Below, in pieces: positions 18,517 through 28,244 of a stretch of DNA of 50,432 bases. Position 1 is the first letter of the stretch. Each line of letters opens with the position of its first letter. Made by a program: the position numbers and the translations under genes. The DNA is from Candidatus Geothermincola primus (GTDB lineage: Bacteria > Actinomycetota > Geothermincolia > Geothermincolales > Geothermincolaceae): positions 1 through 50,432 of the forward strand of contig JACVIX010000004.1 of the NCBI GenBank assembly GCA_015711725.1, given 5' to 3'. The notes below the pieces were generated by a model. It made no database searches. It had not been told where the DNA came from and saw nothing but the letters and a program-made list of their open reading frames with translations.

Positions 18517-20916
18517 ATGGAAGAGCTAGAAATCGTGGAGCCCCAGGAGTTATGGTCCCCATCGGAAAACTTGTCGCCCCGTGTAAAGAGATTGAGAGAT
18601 GAATATTGGTCATGGAATCAGCGGGATTACTTCCGCAACGAAGTGATGCCTTTTACCACTGGAACCTCTTGGGATTTGGTGTGGTCCCCTGTTAACTGGA
18701 GCGACGTTCCAGAGATTTATCCTTTTATCGACCCCTTCTTCGATTCCCTTATCGCCACCGCTCGTAAAGTGGAATTGCCTCCCGATTTCTGGAAGCATTC
18801 TTTAATAAAGAGGAGGGCACTCTTTTTCCAGGAAGTATGCCGCCGCTACCTCCCAGTGAAGATCCTGGAGGGGGAGCTCATCGTGGGAGGGCAGTTTAAT
18901 ACCGCCCTTTCCAGATGCCTGAATAAACGTGAGGCGAAAAAATGGAAAAGGGCCTTCAAACGTTGGAGAAAGCATGCGGAGGAGATCAACGGCGTGGGCA
19001 TGGCCAATACCGGCGCCATACCGGGACATCTCATCCCCGATTACCCCAGCGTGCTTCGGAAGGGATTGGAGGGGATTGCTTCGGAGTTACACCAGCTAAA
19101 GAATAGAGTGAAAGACGAAGCGCACCGGGACTTCCTCGATTCCCTGATAATCTGCTGCGTGGCCGCCAAGCAGCTGGCTCTACGCTATGCCGAGGAGGCG
19201 GAAAGGCTGGCGGAGGAAGAGAAGGACCGTCTGCGCGCCGAGGAGCTCATGACCATCGCGCGAATCTGCCGAAAGGTTCCCTGGGAACCCGCGGACACTT
19301 TCCACGAAGCGCTACAATCCCTCTGGTTTACCCATATGCTGGTGATGGTAGCGGAGTCATATCCTGGGCCTGGATTGTCCCCGGGGAGGATCGACCAATA
19401 CCTCTTCTCCTATTACCAGAAGGACCTGGATGAAGGAAGGCTTACCCGGGACCAGGCCAAGGAGCTTTTAGAGTGCTACTGGATAAAACATAATTACGCT
19501 TATGACTTTCAGGGGAGGATAGGCAATAATCAGGGTATCAATTCCAGTTTCGGCCAGCTTATTACCTTAGGTGGGATTGGCCCGGACGGGGAGGATGCCT
19601 CCAACGACCTTACCTGGCTCATTCTGGAGGTAATCGAGGAGATGAATCTGCTGGAACCCAAACCTAACATCCGCCTTCATCGCAAAACCCCTGACCGGCT
19701 ACTGCGCAGGGTGGCGGAGATGATCGCCAAAGCTCAGGGTTCCCCATTTCTTCTCAATTTTGATGAGAACTCCATCGAAGGTCTGAAATGGCAGGGGCTG
19801 CCTGAGGAGCGTCTATGGGACTACGCGCCCGTGGGATGCCTGGAGAATACCCTTCAGGGGGATGACCGCTCTGGGACCGTGGACCTCAACATCAACCTGG
19901 CTAAGTCGGTGGAGATGGTGTTCACCCGGGGAAGGGATATGGAGACTGGTAAAAGGATAGGTCCACGCACCAAAGATCCTCGTAAGTTCAGGACCTATGA
20001 GGAATTCCAGGAAGCCTTCGAAGCGCAGTTGAAAGCATTGGTGGACAGGTCTATCGCGGTGAGCAACGAGTCAGACGCTCTGCGAGCCCGTTTTGAGCCC
20101 ACCCCCTACCTCTCCGCAATCGTCGGGGGTTGCGCGGAGTCCGGCAGAGACATCACCCAAGGGGGCGCACGACATAATTATATAACCGCGGAGGGGGTGG
20201 CGCTGGCCACTGCGGCGGATTCCCTGGCGGCGGTGAAGAAATTGGTATTCGAGGAAGGTAAGATAAAGATGGGAGAACTTGTGGATGCCCTCTATTCTAA
20301 TTTTGAGGGATACGAGCCTCTGAGACAAACCCTTGTCAACAAGGCGCCCAAGTACGGTAACGATGATGACTACGCTGACGAGATCGCCAGGTACATCTCC
20401 CGCGCTTGGACCCTGATGGTCACCGACAGGGTTTCCCCGGCCACGGGTAGGAAATACCGAGGGGGGTATCTTTCCTGGAATTATTGGATAGCTTATGCTC
20501 CTTTAACTTCCGCCACTCCCGACGGCAGGAGACGAGGCGATCCTCTCTCCAATGGGGTGGGACCGGTGGACGGTGCCGATCACAAAGGTCCCACGGCCGT
20601 CGCACTCTCGGTAGGCAAGCTGGATCTGAAAACCGCTCCCAATGGCGATTCCCACACCATATCCTTCAGTCCATCCCTGCTTAGAGATGGGGAGCATATC
20701 GAGAAACTGATGGCTTTTTTACGAGGCTATGGGGAGAAGGGGGGGACCGCCTTGCAAATTAATGTGATCAACCCCGCCACCTTAAAGGCCGCACAGTCCG
20801 ATCCTGATAAATACCGCAACCTTCTGGTGAGGGTTACCGGCTATAACGCCTACTTCGTTATGTTGGGGAAAGCGATGCAGGATGAGATCATTGCCAGAGA
20901 ATCCCATCGTCTCTGA
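18517..20916 (+). CDS. Glycyl radical enzyme of the pyruvate formate-lyase superfamily, substrate unknown
   Basis: The product has 799 residues. The radical site is RVTGYNAYF with Gly775, 25 residues from the end, as in all glycyl radical enzymes. The active-site loop is APVGCLENTL with Cys441 and Glu443; only one Cys is present, so this is not pyruvate formate-lyase, which has two. Other family marks are ITLGGIGPDGEDASNDLT and GMANTGAIPGHLIPDY. The loop lacks the Pro of the GCVEP seen in diol dehydratase and choline lyase, and the N-terminal ELIVGGQFNTALSRC differs from the usual ELIVG...PE segment. The ATG at 18517 follows AGGAGGGAAGAGC. The next gene is its activase, overlapping by 35 bases. 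The reaction (dehydration, C-N, C-S or C-C cleavage, or fumarate addition) cannot be decided. Confidence 0.9.
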   Translation: MEELEIVEPQELWSPSENLSPRVKRLRDEYWSWNQRDYFRNEVMPFTTGTSWDLVWSPVNWSDVPEIYPFIDPFFDSLIATARKVELPPDFWKHSLIKRRALFFQEVCRRYLPVKILEGELIVGGQFNTALSRCLNKREAKKWKRAFKRWRKHAEEINGVGMANTGAIPGHLIPDYPSVLRKGLEGIASELHQLKNRVKDEAHRDFLDSLIICCVAAKQLALRYAEEAERLAEEEKDRLRAEELMTIARICRKVPWEPADTFHEALQSLWFTHMLVMVAESYPGPGLSPGRIDQYLFSYYQKDLDEGRLTRDQAKELLECYWIKHNYAYDFQGRIGNNQGINSSFGQLITLGGIGPDGEDASNDLTWLILEVIEEMNLLEPKPNIRLHRKTPDRLLRRVAEMIAKAQGSPFLLNFDENSIEGLKWQGLPEERLWDYAPVGCLENTLQGDDRSGTVDLNINLAKSVEMVFTRGRDMETGKRIGPRTKDPRKFRTYEEFQEAFEAQLKALVDRSIAVSNESDALRARFEPTPYLSAIVGGCAESGRDITQGGARHNYITAEGVALATAADSLAAVKKLVFEEGKIKMGELVDALYSNFEGYEPLRQTLVNKAPKYGNDDDYADEIARYISRAWTLMVTDRVSPATGRKYRGGYLSWNYWIAYAPLTSATPDGRRRGDPLSNGVGPVDGADHKGPTAVALSVGKLDLKTAPNGDSHTISFSPSLLRDGEHIEKLMAFLRGYGEKGGTALQINVINPATLKAAQSDPDKYRNLLVRVTGYNAYFVMLGKAMQDEIIARESHRL

Positions 20917-21859
20917 GGAAGCCCTCCTCACCGGGATGGTATTTAATATCCAGAGATATTCCACGGAGGATGGTCCGGGGATTAGGACCACTATTTTCCT
21001 CAAAGGTTGTCCTATGAGCTGTCCCTGGTGCCATAACCCGGAGGGCATGTCCCCGCGACCTGAATTGGTCTGGTACGATGTACGCTGTATCGCTGCTCAG
21101 GACTGTCTGAAGGTTTGTCCCCAGAATGCCCTCACCCTTACCCCCCAGGGGATGCTCATAGACCGGGATAAGTGCGACGCCTGTGGGTTGTGCGAGGAAG
21201 CCTGTCCCGCCGCAGCTCTGGAAGTGATCGGCAAGAGGCGGACGGTGGATGAGGTGGTGGAGGAAGCTCTTCGAGACAAGGTCTTCTATGAAAAATCCAA
21301 TGGGGGAGTGACGCTCTCCGGAGGGGAGCCTGGCTTGTGGTTCGAATTCGCCATGGAGTTGATGAGGCGTCTCGGAGAGGAAGGGGTGCATGTAGCTTTG
21401 GATACTTGTGGGGGTATATCTTCGGAAAAGTTTCGGCATCTAGTGGAGAAAGCGGACCTTATTCTCTTCGATCTCAAGGTGATGGATGAGGAGAAACATG
21501 CTCAATATACCGGAATAGAACTGGAAAAGGTCCTAGATAACGCCCGCTGGCTAGGAAGCACTGGCAAGCCTGTTTGGGTAAGAACGCCTATTATCCCCGG
21601 CTACACAGATGATGAGGACAATATTCGGAAGATCGCCAACTTCATCAAGGTTAATATGCCTAACTTGGAGAGATACGATTTGTTGGCATTCAATAACACC
21701 TGCGTGGGCAAGTATGAGCGGCTGAACCGGATTTTCGCCATGGCTGATCAACCCCTGCTCAGCCGCAAGGAGATGGAGCGCCTGAAAGAAGTGGCGATCG
21801 CGGAGGGATTGGAACCCGTTCACTGGTCGGGGGCAACCAGGCTGGAAAAGGAGGCTTGA
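20882..21859 (+). CDS. Glycyl radical enzyme activase (radical SAM)
   Basis: The product has 325 residues. The radical-SAM motif is GCPMSCPWCHNPEG with C43, C47 and C50 (CxxxCxxC), and SGGEPG binds SAM. Between them lies a ferredoxin insert: first RCIAAQDCLKVCP, with Ala where a fourth Cys is usual, then a complete CDACGLCEEACP. The enzyme uses SAM to abstract a hydrogen from Gly775 of the preceding protein, with the extra clusters supplying electrons. Its ATG at 20882 lies 35 bases inside the upstream gene; a second ATG at 20936 is possible. Two auxiliary cluster sites are typical of activases for enzymes other than pyruvate formate-lyase. Confidence 0.93.
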   Translation: MRSLPENPIVSEEALLTGMVFNIQRYSTEDGPGIRTTIFLKGCPMSCPWCHNPEGMSPRPELVWYDVRCIAAQDCLKVCPQNALTLTPQGMLIDRDKCDACGLCEEACPAAALEVIGKRRTVDEVVEEALRDKVFYEKSNGGVTLSGGEPGLWFEFAMELMRRLGEEGVHVALDTCGGISSEKFRHLVEKADLILFDLKVMDEEKHAQYTGIELEKVLDNARWLGSTGKPVWVRTPIIPGYTDDEDNIRKIANFIKVNMPNLERYDLLAFNNTCVGKYERLNRIFAMADQPLLSRKEMERLKEVAIAEGLEPVHWSGATRLEKEA

Positions 21860-21862
21860 ATC

Positions 21863-22678
21863 ATGGATATGCCCGCTACGGTGAAGAATATATTCGCCGA
21901 GGAGATGATCGCCAAGTTTATGGCCACCCAGGATGAGCAGGGAAAGGTGAATCTCGCCGCTATACTTACCCTTCAGCCTCCGGGGGACGAGAGGGACGAT
22001 CGGCTGATCTTCGGCGAGTTTCTCATGTGGAAGAGCAGGGAGAACGTTCAGAAGGTACCCCGAGTAGCAGCGGCGGCGGTAAACCTGAAGCTGAAGATGG
22101 CCAGCCTTACTGGCGATTTCAAGGGATTCGAGAACAAAGGAGAATACCTGGACTTCATCAACAACTCCAGCTTCTTCAAGTATAACGCCTATACGGGAGC
22201 CCGGCAGGCGGGCATCGTGGATGTGCGGGAGATAGGTGAACCGCGACAGGCTTCCTATCTAGGTGTGGCGTTGGATATGCTGGCTTTGCTTTTGAAGAAA
22301 CTCTTTATCTCCAGCGGGGATATGCGCCGAGGAATCATCCCCCCCGTGGTAATGGAAAAGTTTGTGGCCTTGCAGTCGGTTAAGGCTCTCGCGGTGATAA
22401 GGGAAGATGGATATCCCCGGGTTTTCCCGGTGATGACGGTTGGAGCTTGGGGAAAGGACGGCTTGCTGATCAAGATCTCCAAATATAATCGGGAGTTGAC
22501 GGAACTGCAATTGCCGGTGACCGCGGCCCTCTGCGTGCTCACTATGAAGGCGGTCTCCTACCAGGTCAAGGGGATATTGGAAAGGGAAAGCCGCCGCTTC
22601 TTAAGGTTAAAAGTGGAGGAGGTCTACTCCAGTTCCCCGCCCCTGGCGGGAAAGAGAATCTATCCTCCGGAGGATTAA
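21863..22678 (+). CDS. Flavin-binding split-barrel protein (pyridoxamine-phosphate-oxidase-like)
   Basis: The 271-residue protein appears to contain two weak split-barrel modules. The second is clearer, at about 165-255: FVALQSVKALAVIREDGYPRVFPVMTV, then GLLIKISKYNRELTELQ and AALCVLTMKAVSYQVKGIL, which fits the FMN-binding PNPOx-like fold. The first may lie near residues 15-90. It starts three bases after the activase stop, with AAAAGGAGG as ribosome site, so it belongs to the glycyl radical operon. Possible roles are a flavin reductase feeding electrons to the activase clusters, protection against oxygen, or a step on the same substrate. These are inferences from position only. Confidence 0.65.
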   Translation: MDMPATVKNIFAEEMIAKFMATQDEQGKVNLAAILTLQPPGDERDDRLIFGEFLMWKSRENVQKVPRVAAAAVNLKLKMASLTGDFKGFENKGEYLDFINNSSFFKYNAYTGARQAGIVDVREIGEPRQASYLGVALDMLALLLKKLFISSGDMRRGIIPPVVMEKFVALQSVKALAVIREDGYPRVFPVMTVGAWGKDGLLIKISKYNRELTELQLPVTAALCVLTMKAVSYQVKGILERESRRFLRLKVEEVYSSSPPLAGKRIYPPED

Positions 22679-23080
22679 CCCTAAGCGCCCTTACCGGTAG
22701 TATTATCCTCACGAATCCATTGTCAATACTGCCTTAATTTCCTAAAGCCGAGATGCAGAGGGATCCGATTAGAGGGCCAGGAAAAGATAGGTGTGGTATG
22801 CTGCCTTCCGAAATTAAGTTTTAAGACCTTTGAAAAAAAAGCTTAAAATAAAGGGAGGTCATGCGGGTAAAGTAATCGTTGAATCTCAGGCTTTGCGACG
22901 ACATGCTCGCGCTTATCCGCTTTCATCGAGTAGTGATGGTATAATTGTCTCATGAATGGCTCTTGATGAGGAGGTTGCCGCGTCATTTTTCATCATTCAA
23001 AGAATAATTCTTCATTATGTAAAATAACAATATGTTGATAAGCCAATATTAAGATAATGCAATGATGGAGGAGGGGTAAC
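22679..23080. other. Gap upstream of acyl-CoA dehydrogenase
   Basis: About 400 AT-rich bases without a gene. It contains the palindrome AACA-ATA-TGTT at 23026-23036, 45 bases before the acyl-CoA dehydrogenase start, and GGAGGAGGGG just before that ATG. Confidence 0.4.
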
Positions 23081-24313
23081 ATGTTTGATTTTCTCATGAC
23101 CGAGGAACAGAAAAAGCTCCGTGACGAAGTACGGGACTTTGTGCGTTGGGTGCCCAAGCAACTTATCCTGGATATGGATGCGGGGAAGGTGACCTATCCC
23201 AAGGAGTATCTGGAGGAGGCGGCGAAGCGCAACCTCCTGGGCTTGCGATTTCCCGTGGAATATGGAGGAAGGGGATTGGGTTGGGCGGATGAGGTGATCG
23301 CGTTGGCGGAGATAGGGGTGCTCAGCGTATCCCTGGGTTGCCTCTATTCTTTAGTCTCCATTGTGGGAGAAGCCATCAACGAATTTGGCACACCCGAGCA
23401 GAAGGAAAAATATCTCAAACCTACCCTGAAAGCTGCCCTTTGTACCGCGGAAGCTCTCACGGAGCCGCGGGGCGGGTCTGATTTCTTCGGTGCCACCACT
23501 CGGGCGGAGCGCCATGGAGATTACTACGTGCTCAATGGACAGAAGCGATTCATCGTGGGGGCGGAAGGAGCCGATTACTTCTTCGTTTACGCCAACACCA
23601 ATCCGGGCGCTCCTCCCCGGGACGCAATCAGCGCTTTTATCGTGGATCGGGGCCCCGGGGTGGAGGTAAAGCACGTTTACGGGCTTATGGGAACCCGGGG
23701 AGGGGGCACAGGCAGGGTGCTCTTCAAGGACGTCAAGGTCCCGGTGGAGAATTTGGTAGGCGGGGAGAACCAAGGAGGCAAAGTTTTTTATCGCATGATG
23801 GTGCCGGAGAGAATGACCAGCGCGGCGGGTACCATCGGTGGACCTCGTGAACTGATTAAGTTGGCCGCTCGCTATTCCACCAGGCGTAAAGCCTTCGGCA
23901 CCGAGATTAAGAATTTTCAGGCTGTAAGTTTTAAAGTTGCGGAGAGCCTTATCCTCCTGGACGCCGCCGCCTCCTTAATATACACCACCGCCCAGGCTAT
24001 CGATAGGGGGGTTTCCCCTGCTTATGCTCGACGCTTGGTCTCGGAGGCCAAGAAGTTCTGCACCGAGTCCGCCTGGACCATCATCAATCACGCCATGCAG
24101 ATCATGGGAGGGATCGCTTACACCAACGTCTATCCGGTGGAGCGGGCGTTGCGCGACTGCCGCCTGATCATGATTTGGACTGGAACGAACGAGATTATGA
24201 ACCTGATCATTCAGCATGAGTTCTTCAAGGAGCTTGCCCAGGGGGATAACGTGAGGGATATCGAGGCGGACGCGGAGAACGCCGAGGCGGAGGACGAGAA
24301 GATCTACGAATAA
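23081..24313 (+). CDS. Acyl-CoA dehydrogenase
   Basis: The product has 410 residues with the full acyl-CoA dehydrogenase layout. The N-terminal helical domain ([20 protein letters not shown]) is followed by [12 protein letters not shown]. The beta-domain has [18 protein letters not shown] and [20 protein letters not shown], which line FAD. The C-terminal helical domain has [43 protein letters not shown] and [12 protein letters not shown]. It oxidises an acyl-CoA at alpha-beta with FAD and passes electrons to an electron-transfer flavoprotein, which is not in the window. The last 22 residues are an unusually acidic tail ([15 protein letters not shown]). GGAGGAGGGG precedes the ATG. Chain-length preference cannot be read. 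Confidence 0.93.
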   Translation: MFDFLMTEEQKKLRDEVRDFVRWVPKQLILDMDAGKVTYPKEYLEEAAKRNLLGLRFPVEYGGRGLGWADEVIALAEIGVLSVSLGCLYSLVSIVGEAINEFGTPEQKEKYLKPTLKAALCTAEALTEPRGGSDFFGATTRAERHGDYYVLNGQKRFIVGAEGADYFFVYANTNPGAPPRDAISAFIVDRGPGVEVKHVYGLMGTRGGGTGRVLFKDVKVPVENLVGGENQGGKVFYRMMVPERMTSAAGTIGGPRELIKLAARYSTRRKAFGTEIKNFQAVSFKVAESLILLDAAASLIYTTAQAIDRGVSPAYARRLVSEAKKFCTESAWTIINHAMQIMGGIAYTNVYPVERALRDCRLIMIWTGTNEIMNLIIQHEFFKELAQGDNVRDIEADAENAEAEDEKIYE

Positions 24314-24617
24314 AAAAGAGGATAAATGTAAGCGGGGAAAATAACAGCTCTTATGTGAGGATGGGTTGCAGTGATTCCTTTTGTCAAGCTCTCCCTCGCG
24401 TCTGTCCTTTATCATAATTCTCTATACATTTTGGAGGATTTTATCCGATTTTATCGATAAACCTTGCTTTGCTATAAAGGCATATTTATAATGAAAATCT
24501 ATTTTTATGAAGAGGCTGGACTGGCTCCAAACAATCAATTTCGCATTATTTTCAGGATTTAAACGATCGGAACTTTTTTGATTAAATTATGCGAGATGTG
24601 AAGAGAGGGGGATAGAT
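24314..24617. other. AT-rich gap before the acyl-CoA ligase
   Basis: About 300 bases with no gene. No riboswitch or strong terminator was recognised. GAGAGGGGGATAGAT just before 24618 is the ribosome site of the next gene. Confidence 0.4.
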
Positions 24618-26546
24618 ATGGATATAGCGGACTGGAAGACCACCGACTGGATTTTAAAGGAAGACCGGGTCTTTGAGTCGGATCCCAATCTGGTTAAGGA
24701 TTCCAATATCATGACTTACGCTCGGGGGAAGGGCTTTTCCACCCTAGATGAACTTTACCGCTGGGCGAAGAATAACCTAGAGGAATTCTGGAAAGACATG
24801 GCTTCCCAGCTGGAATGGTTCGCTCCCTGGGATGTGGTGCTAGACTGGAAATATCCTGATGCCCGTTGGTTTGATGGGGCGAAGTGCAACATCGTCTATA
24901 ACTGCCTGGACCGCCATATGCATACCCAGGTGAGGAATCAAGTGGCCTTCTACTGGGAGGGCGAGAGCGGCGCCCGCAGGATCTACTCCTACGCAAGCCT
25001 CTTCGATGAAGTTAATCGTTTCGCCAACGCGTTGGTGAGGATGGGAGTCCAAAAGGGAGACCGCGTGGCGGTGTATTTGCCTCGTATCCCGGAACAGATT
25101 ATAGCCATGCTGGCCATAGCCCGCATCGGCGCCATACACACGGTGATCTATTCCGGTTTGGGTTCCAAAGCTTTGGCGGAGAGGGTCCAAGATGCGGAGG
25201 CTAAGGTGGTCATTACCGCCGATGGATCTTATTACCGCGGCAAGGTGGTGGAGCTGAAGCCAGCGGTGGACGAGGCCATCAGGTTCTGTCCCAGCGTGGA
25301 TAAGATCATCGTGGTGAGAAGGGCTAAAAACCGGGTGATGATGGTAACCGGTAGGGACCTTTACTTGGATGAGGCGTTAGCCACCGCGGACCGCTATCAG
25401 CCCTGTGCGGAGATGGAAGCGGAAGACCCCCTATTCATCCTCTACACTTCAGGCACTACGGGTAAACCCAAGGGAGTGGTCCATGTGCATGGTGGATATA
25501 TGGTAGGAGTTTATGCCACCACCAAGATGGTTTTAGATTTAAGAAAAGAGGATATGTACTGGTGCACTGCTGACCCCGGATGGATCACCGGCCATAGTTA
25601 TATCGTCTATGGACCTCTGCTCAACGGGGTGACTCAGCTCTTCTACGAGGGGGCACCCGATTTTCCAGATCCGGCGCGGATGTTCTATAATATCGACCAT
25701 TACGGCGTTTCGGTTTTATACACCACTCCCACGGCCATACGTTACCTCATGCATTATGGCGAGAGGTGGCCTGCCAAATTTCCCATGGAGAGGATCAGGG
25801 TGCTGGGAACGGTGGGAGAGCCTATCAACCCTGAGGCATGGATATGGTACCGGGAAGCCTTCTGTGATCGCTGTCCGGTGATCGATACCTGGTGGCAGAC
25901 GGAGACAGGAATGCATATAGTTACCCCGGTGGTGAACATGCCTTTGAAGCCAGGCTCCGCTGCCCGTCCCTTCCTGGGGATAGAGGCGGACGTAATGGAC
26001 GCTGATGGAAATCCAGTCCCGCCCGGAAAGGGAGGCTTTTTAGTTATCAAGACGCCATGGCCCTCCATGATGAGGGATATCTACAAGGATCGGGAGAAAT
26101 ACGAAAGCTACTGGAAGACCATCGAGGGGGTCTATGTGGCTGGGGATGCCTGTACCAAAGACGAGGACGGCTATTTCTGGATACAAGGTCGGGTGGATGA
26201 CGTAATTAAAAAAGCGGGTTATCGGCTGGGCAGCATGGAGATAGAGAGCGCTTTGGTGGGTCACGAGGCAGTTGCTGAGGCCGCTGCTATAGGCATCCCT
26301 GACGAGGTCAAAGGAGAAGCCATCAAGGCATTCGTGGTACTTAAACAGGGGTTCTCGGCAAGCGACTATCTGGCGGATCAGCTGAAGCAGCAGGTTCGAG
26401 AGAATATGGGGGTAATCGCGGTGCCCGACGAGGTGGTCTTCGTGGATAGCCTGCCCAAGACGCGCAGCGGCAAGATTATGCGACGCCTTCTCAAGGCGAA
26501 GGAAGCGGGCTTGGAAGTCGGGGACACCTCTACCCTGGAGGAATGA
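24618..26546 (+). CDS. acs: Acetyl-CoA synthetase-like AMP-forming acyl-CoA ligase
   Basis: The product has 642 residues, the usual size of acetyl-CoA synthetase. The P-loop is [22 protein letters not shown] is the adenylate motif typical of the Acs branch, with Trp before QTETG as in enzymes that take acetate or propionate. [32 protein letters not shown] is the hinge, and [15 protein letters not shown] holds the catalytic Lys. It activates a short-chain acid to acyl-AMP and then acyl-CoA. It stands alone between gaps of 300-400 bases. N-terminal residues 1-80 are normal for the family. Acetate is the most likely substrate, propionate or a related short acid the alternative. Confidence 0.88.
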   Translation: MDIADWKTTDWILKEDRVFESDPNLVKDSNIMTYARGKGFSTLDELYRWAKNNLEEFWKDMASQLEWFAPWDVVLDWKYPDARWFDGAKCNIVYNCLDRHMHTQVRNQVAFYWEGESGARRIYSYASLFDEVNRFANALVRMGVQKGDRVAVYLPRIPEQIIAMLAIARIGAIHTVIYSGLGSKALAERVQDAEAKVVITADGSYYRGKVVELKPAVDEAIRFCPSVDKIIVVRRAKNRVMMVTGRDLYLDEALATADRYQPCAEMEAEDPLFILYTSGTTGKPKGVVHVHGGYMVGVYATTKMVLDLRKEDMYWCTADPGWITGHSYIVYGPLLNGVTQLFYEGAPDFPDPARMFYNIDHYGVSVLYTTPTAIRYLMHYGERWPAKFPMERIRVLGTVGEPINPEAWIWYREAFCDRCPVIDTWWQTETGMHIVTPVVNMPLKPGSAARPFLGIEADVMDADGNPVPPGKGGFLVIKTPWPSMMRDIYKDREKYESYWKTIEGVYVAGDACTKDEDGYFWIQGRVDDVIKKAGYRLGSMEIESALVGHEAVAEAAAIGIPDEVKGEAIKAFVVLKQGFSASDYLADQLKQQVRENMGVIAVPDEVVFVDSLPKTRSGKIMRRLLKAKEAGLEVGDTSTLEE

Positions 26547-26949
26547 CGGAATAAACAATGCGTCGTCTTAAGCGAAAAAAGAAGCGCATTTCTCTACCTA
26601 ATTCCCGAGAGATAGGAAACATGATTTGCGCCTCCCGCTCGTCTAAGTGAATTTATAAGTCATTGACCCTGAGCGGTGATCGGTCGTTTGGGTGCCCAGA
26701 ATTATGTAGGTTTATAAAGAATGGCCTTACTGAAAGATAGGTTGCTCGGTCAAACACAGCAATTATTGGTAAGTGAGGATTGTCCCCGATAGGTTCGGAA
26801 CTCAAGGTATATAATCCTGCGGAAAACAAAATATTGGCGGGGGAGATCGAGCACCTCACGCCCCTCGCTTTTTTACCGCGACGACCTGCACCGGAGAAAA
26901 TAGCCTTTTTTATTTCGGGTAAAGGGATACGAAGGCCTCTGGGATGGGC
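26547..26949. other. Convergent gap with a possible terminator hairpin
   Basis: No gene. AATGCG at 26557-26562 pairs with CGCATT at 26585-26590, and the inner TCTT/AAGA can extend the stem. It lies ten bases after the ligase stop, but no U-run follows, so its termination strength is doubtful. Confidence 0.3.
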
Positions 26950-27723
26950 TCAGGATATTTCCAACTTCATTCCGTCGGACGCGGCCAGTATCTCCAGACC
27001 TAGTTCCTCGGAAAGCTCCTCCGCCACTTGGCGCGGTTTGGCTCTTATCATAGTCATCCCAAAATGAGTGAGCACCGCTTTGGACGGTCGGATAGCGGAT
27101 ATAATCTTTCTCGCATCGTCGATGTTGAGGTGCATTATGTCTCTGTTGGGATCCTGCTGGCGGCGAACCACGTTGAGGACAAGTATGTCGGCGTCTCGGT
27201 AGCTCTCTATTAATTGAGGAAAGAACTTTGTATCTACCAGGAAGGCCACCCGCTTTGACGCGATATTTATTTTCAGTCCATAGGTCTCAACCGGATGCTG
27301 GTGCCTCACCGAAGTGGAGAATTCTAAGGAATCTAGATGGTATCTCTCTTCGGCCTCCAAAATTATTATATCTTGTAAATATTCTCTCAGATAGCGGAGC
27401 ACCACTGCGTTTACCCCCTCTAGACATTCCCGGGGAGCGAAGAGGGTACCCCTCTTTTTTAACCCTCCCTCGGTCATGGCGTCTATTAAGACGTTCACGT
27501 CGTTGGAGTGGTCGATGTGAGCGTGGGTGAGGATAAGCGCCTCCAGTTTGGTAACGTCTATTGGGGGACGGGATGAAGCGCAGCGCACCAGGGTTCCAGG
27601 TCCCGGATCGAGAATTATATCTTTTTCATCACCGTGAATAAGAATTCCGGCGGAGGAACGCAACTGCTTCGCCACCACGAATCGAGCGCCCGCGGTACCC
27701 AAGAATTTGATATAGCCATCCAA
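26950..27723 (-). CDS. Metallo-beta-lactamase-fold hydrolase
   Basis: The product has 257 residues. The metal motif is LTHAHIDHSNDV (HxHxDH), with the later ligands in FLVDTKF (Asp) and VLTHFGMT (His). FLGTAGARFVVAKQLRSSAGILI at the start and DPGPGTL resemble the RNase Z/PhnP/arylsulfatase-type branch. I choose a TTG start at 27723, because AAAGGAG lies nine bases before it; the GTG ten codons further upstream (27753) has no ribosome site. Two metals would catalyse phosphoester or other ester hydrolysis. The true substrate is unknown. The gene is convergent with the acyl-CoA ligase and divergent from the dehydratase. Confidence 0.8.
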   Translation of the reverse strand: MDGYIKFLGTAGARFVVAKQLRSSAGILIHGDEKDIILDPGPGTLVRCASSRPPIDVTKLEALILTHAHIDHSNDVNVLIDAMTEGGLKKRGTLFAPRECLEGVNAVVLRYLREYLQDIIILEAEERYHLDSLEFSTSVRHQHPVETYGLKINIASKRVAFLVDTKFFPQLIESYRDADILVLNVVRRQQDPNRDIMHLNIDDARKIISAIRPSKAVLTHFGMTMIRAKPRQVAEELSEELGLEILAASDGMKLEIS

Positions 27724-28244
27724 TGGCGCTAGCTCCTTTATAGTTTTTCTCACCGGTTAGCATCAGCATAACACATAAGGAAGTGCGGAAAAATCTTATG
27801 GACCTTTTGATTATTTATTCAAAGTTTTGACCTTCGTTCTATCTGCTTATGCGATAATTAGCGAAGTATCCGGATGGTTAATAACTCAATCGCAATATCG
27901 TGAAAGAGATATGAAGACTTTTTGATAATAGATATAAAACTAGTAATATCGCGTCTCGCCATCGATGAACTGTATGGATCTTGATTCTACCTCTCAACCC
28001 CTTCAACTTAGCCGCAAATTTGGGATTGCCATTTGTCCATTGATGCTATCGAAAAGTCTTTCGCATGCGATTGCCTCCAGTCGTTTTTATTATTTACAAC
28101 ATATAAATATTATGATGTTGCGCCGAGATGGCGCTATTTGTCTAATGCGGGAAGCTTACCTTCTGTGAGTTTCTTGCTATTGTCATATAATAAAGTAAAA
28201 TTTTGGGATTCCTAAACTTATAGATTGGATGAGGAGGGGAGCTC
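27724..28244. other. Divergent promoter gap
   Basis: About 520 AT-rich bases between the hydrolase (minus) and the dehydratase (plus), with no gene. CAACAT (28097) and ATGTTG (28115) form an inverted repeat with a 12-base centre that could be an operator. GAGGAGGGGAGCTC precedes the dehydratase ATG. Confidence 0.35.
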
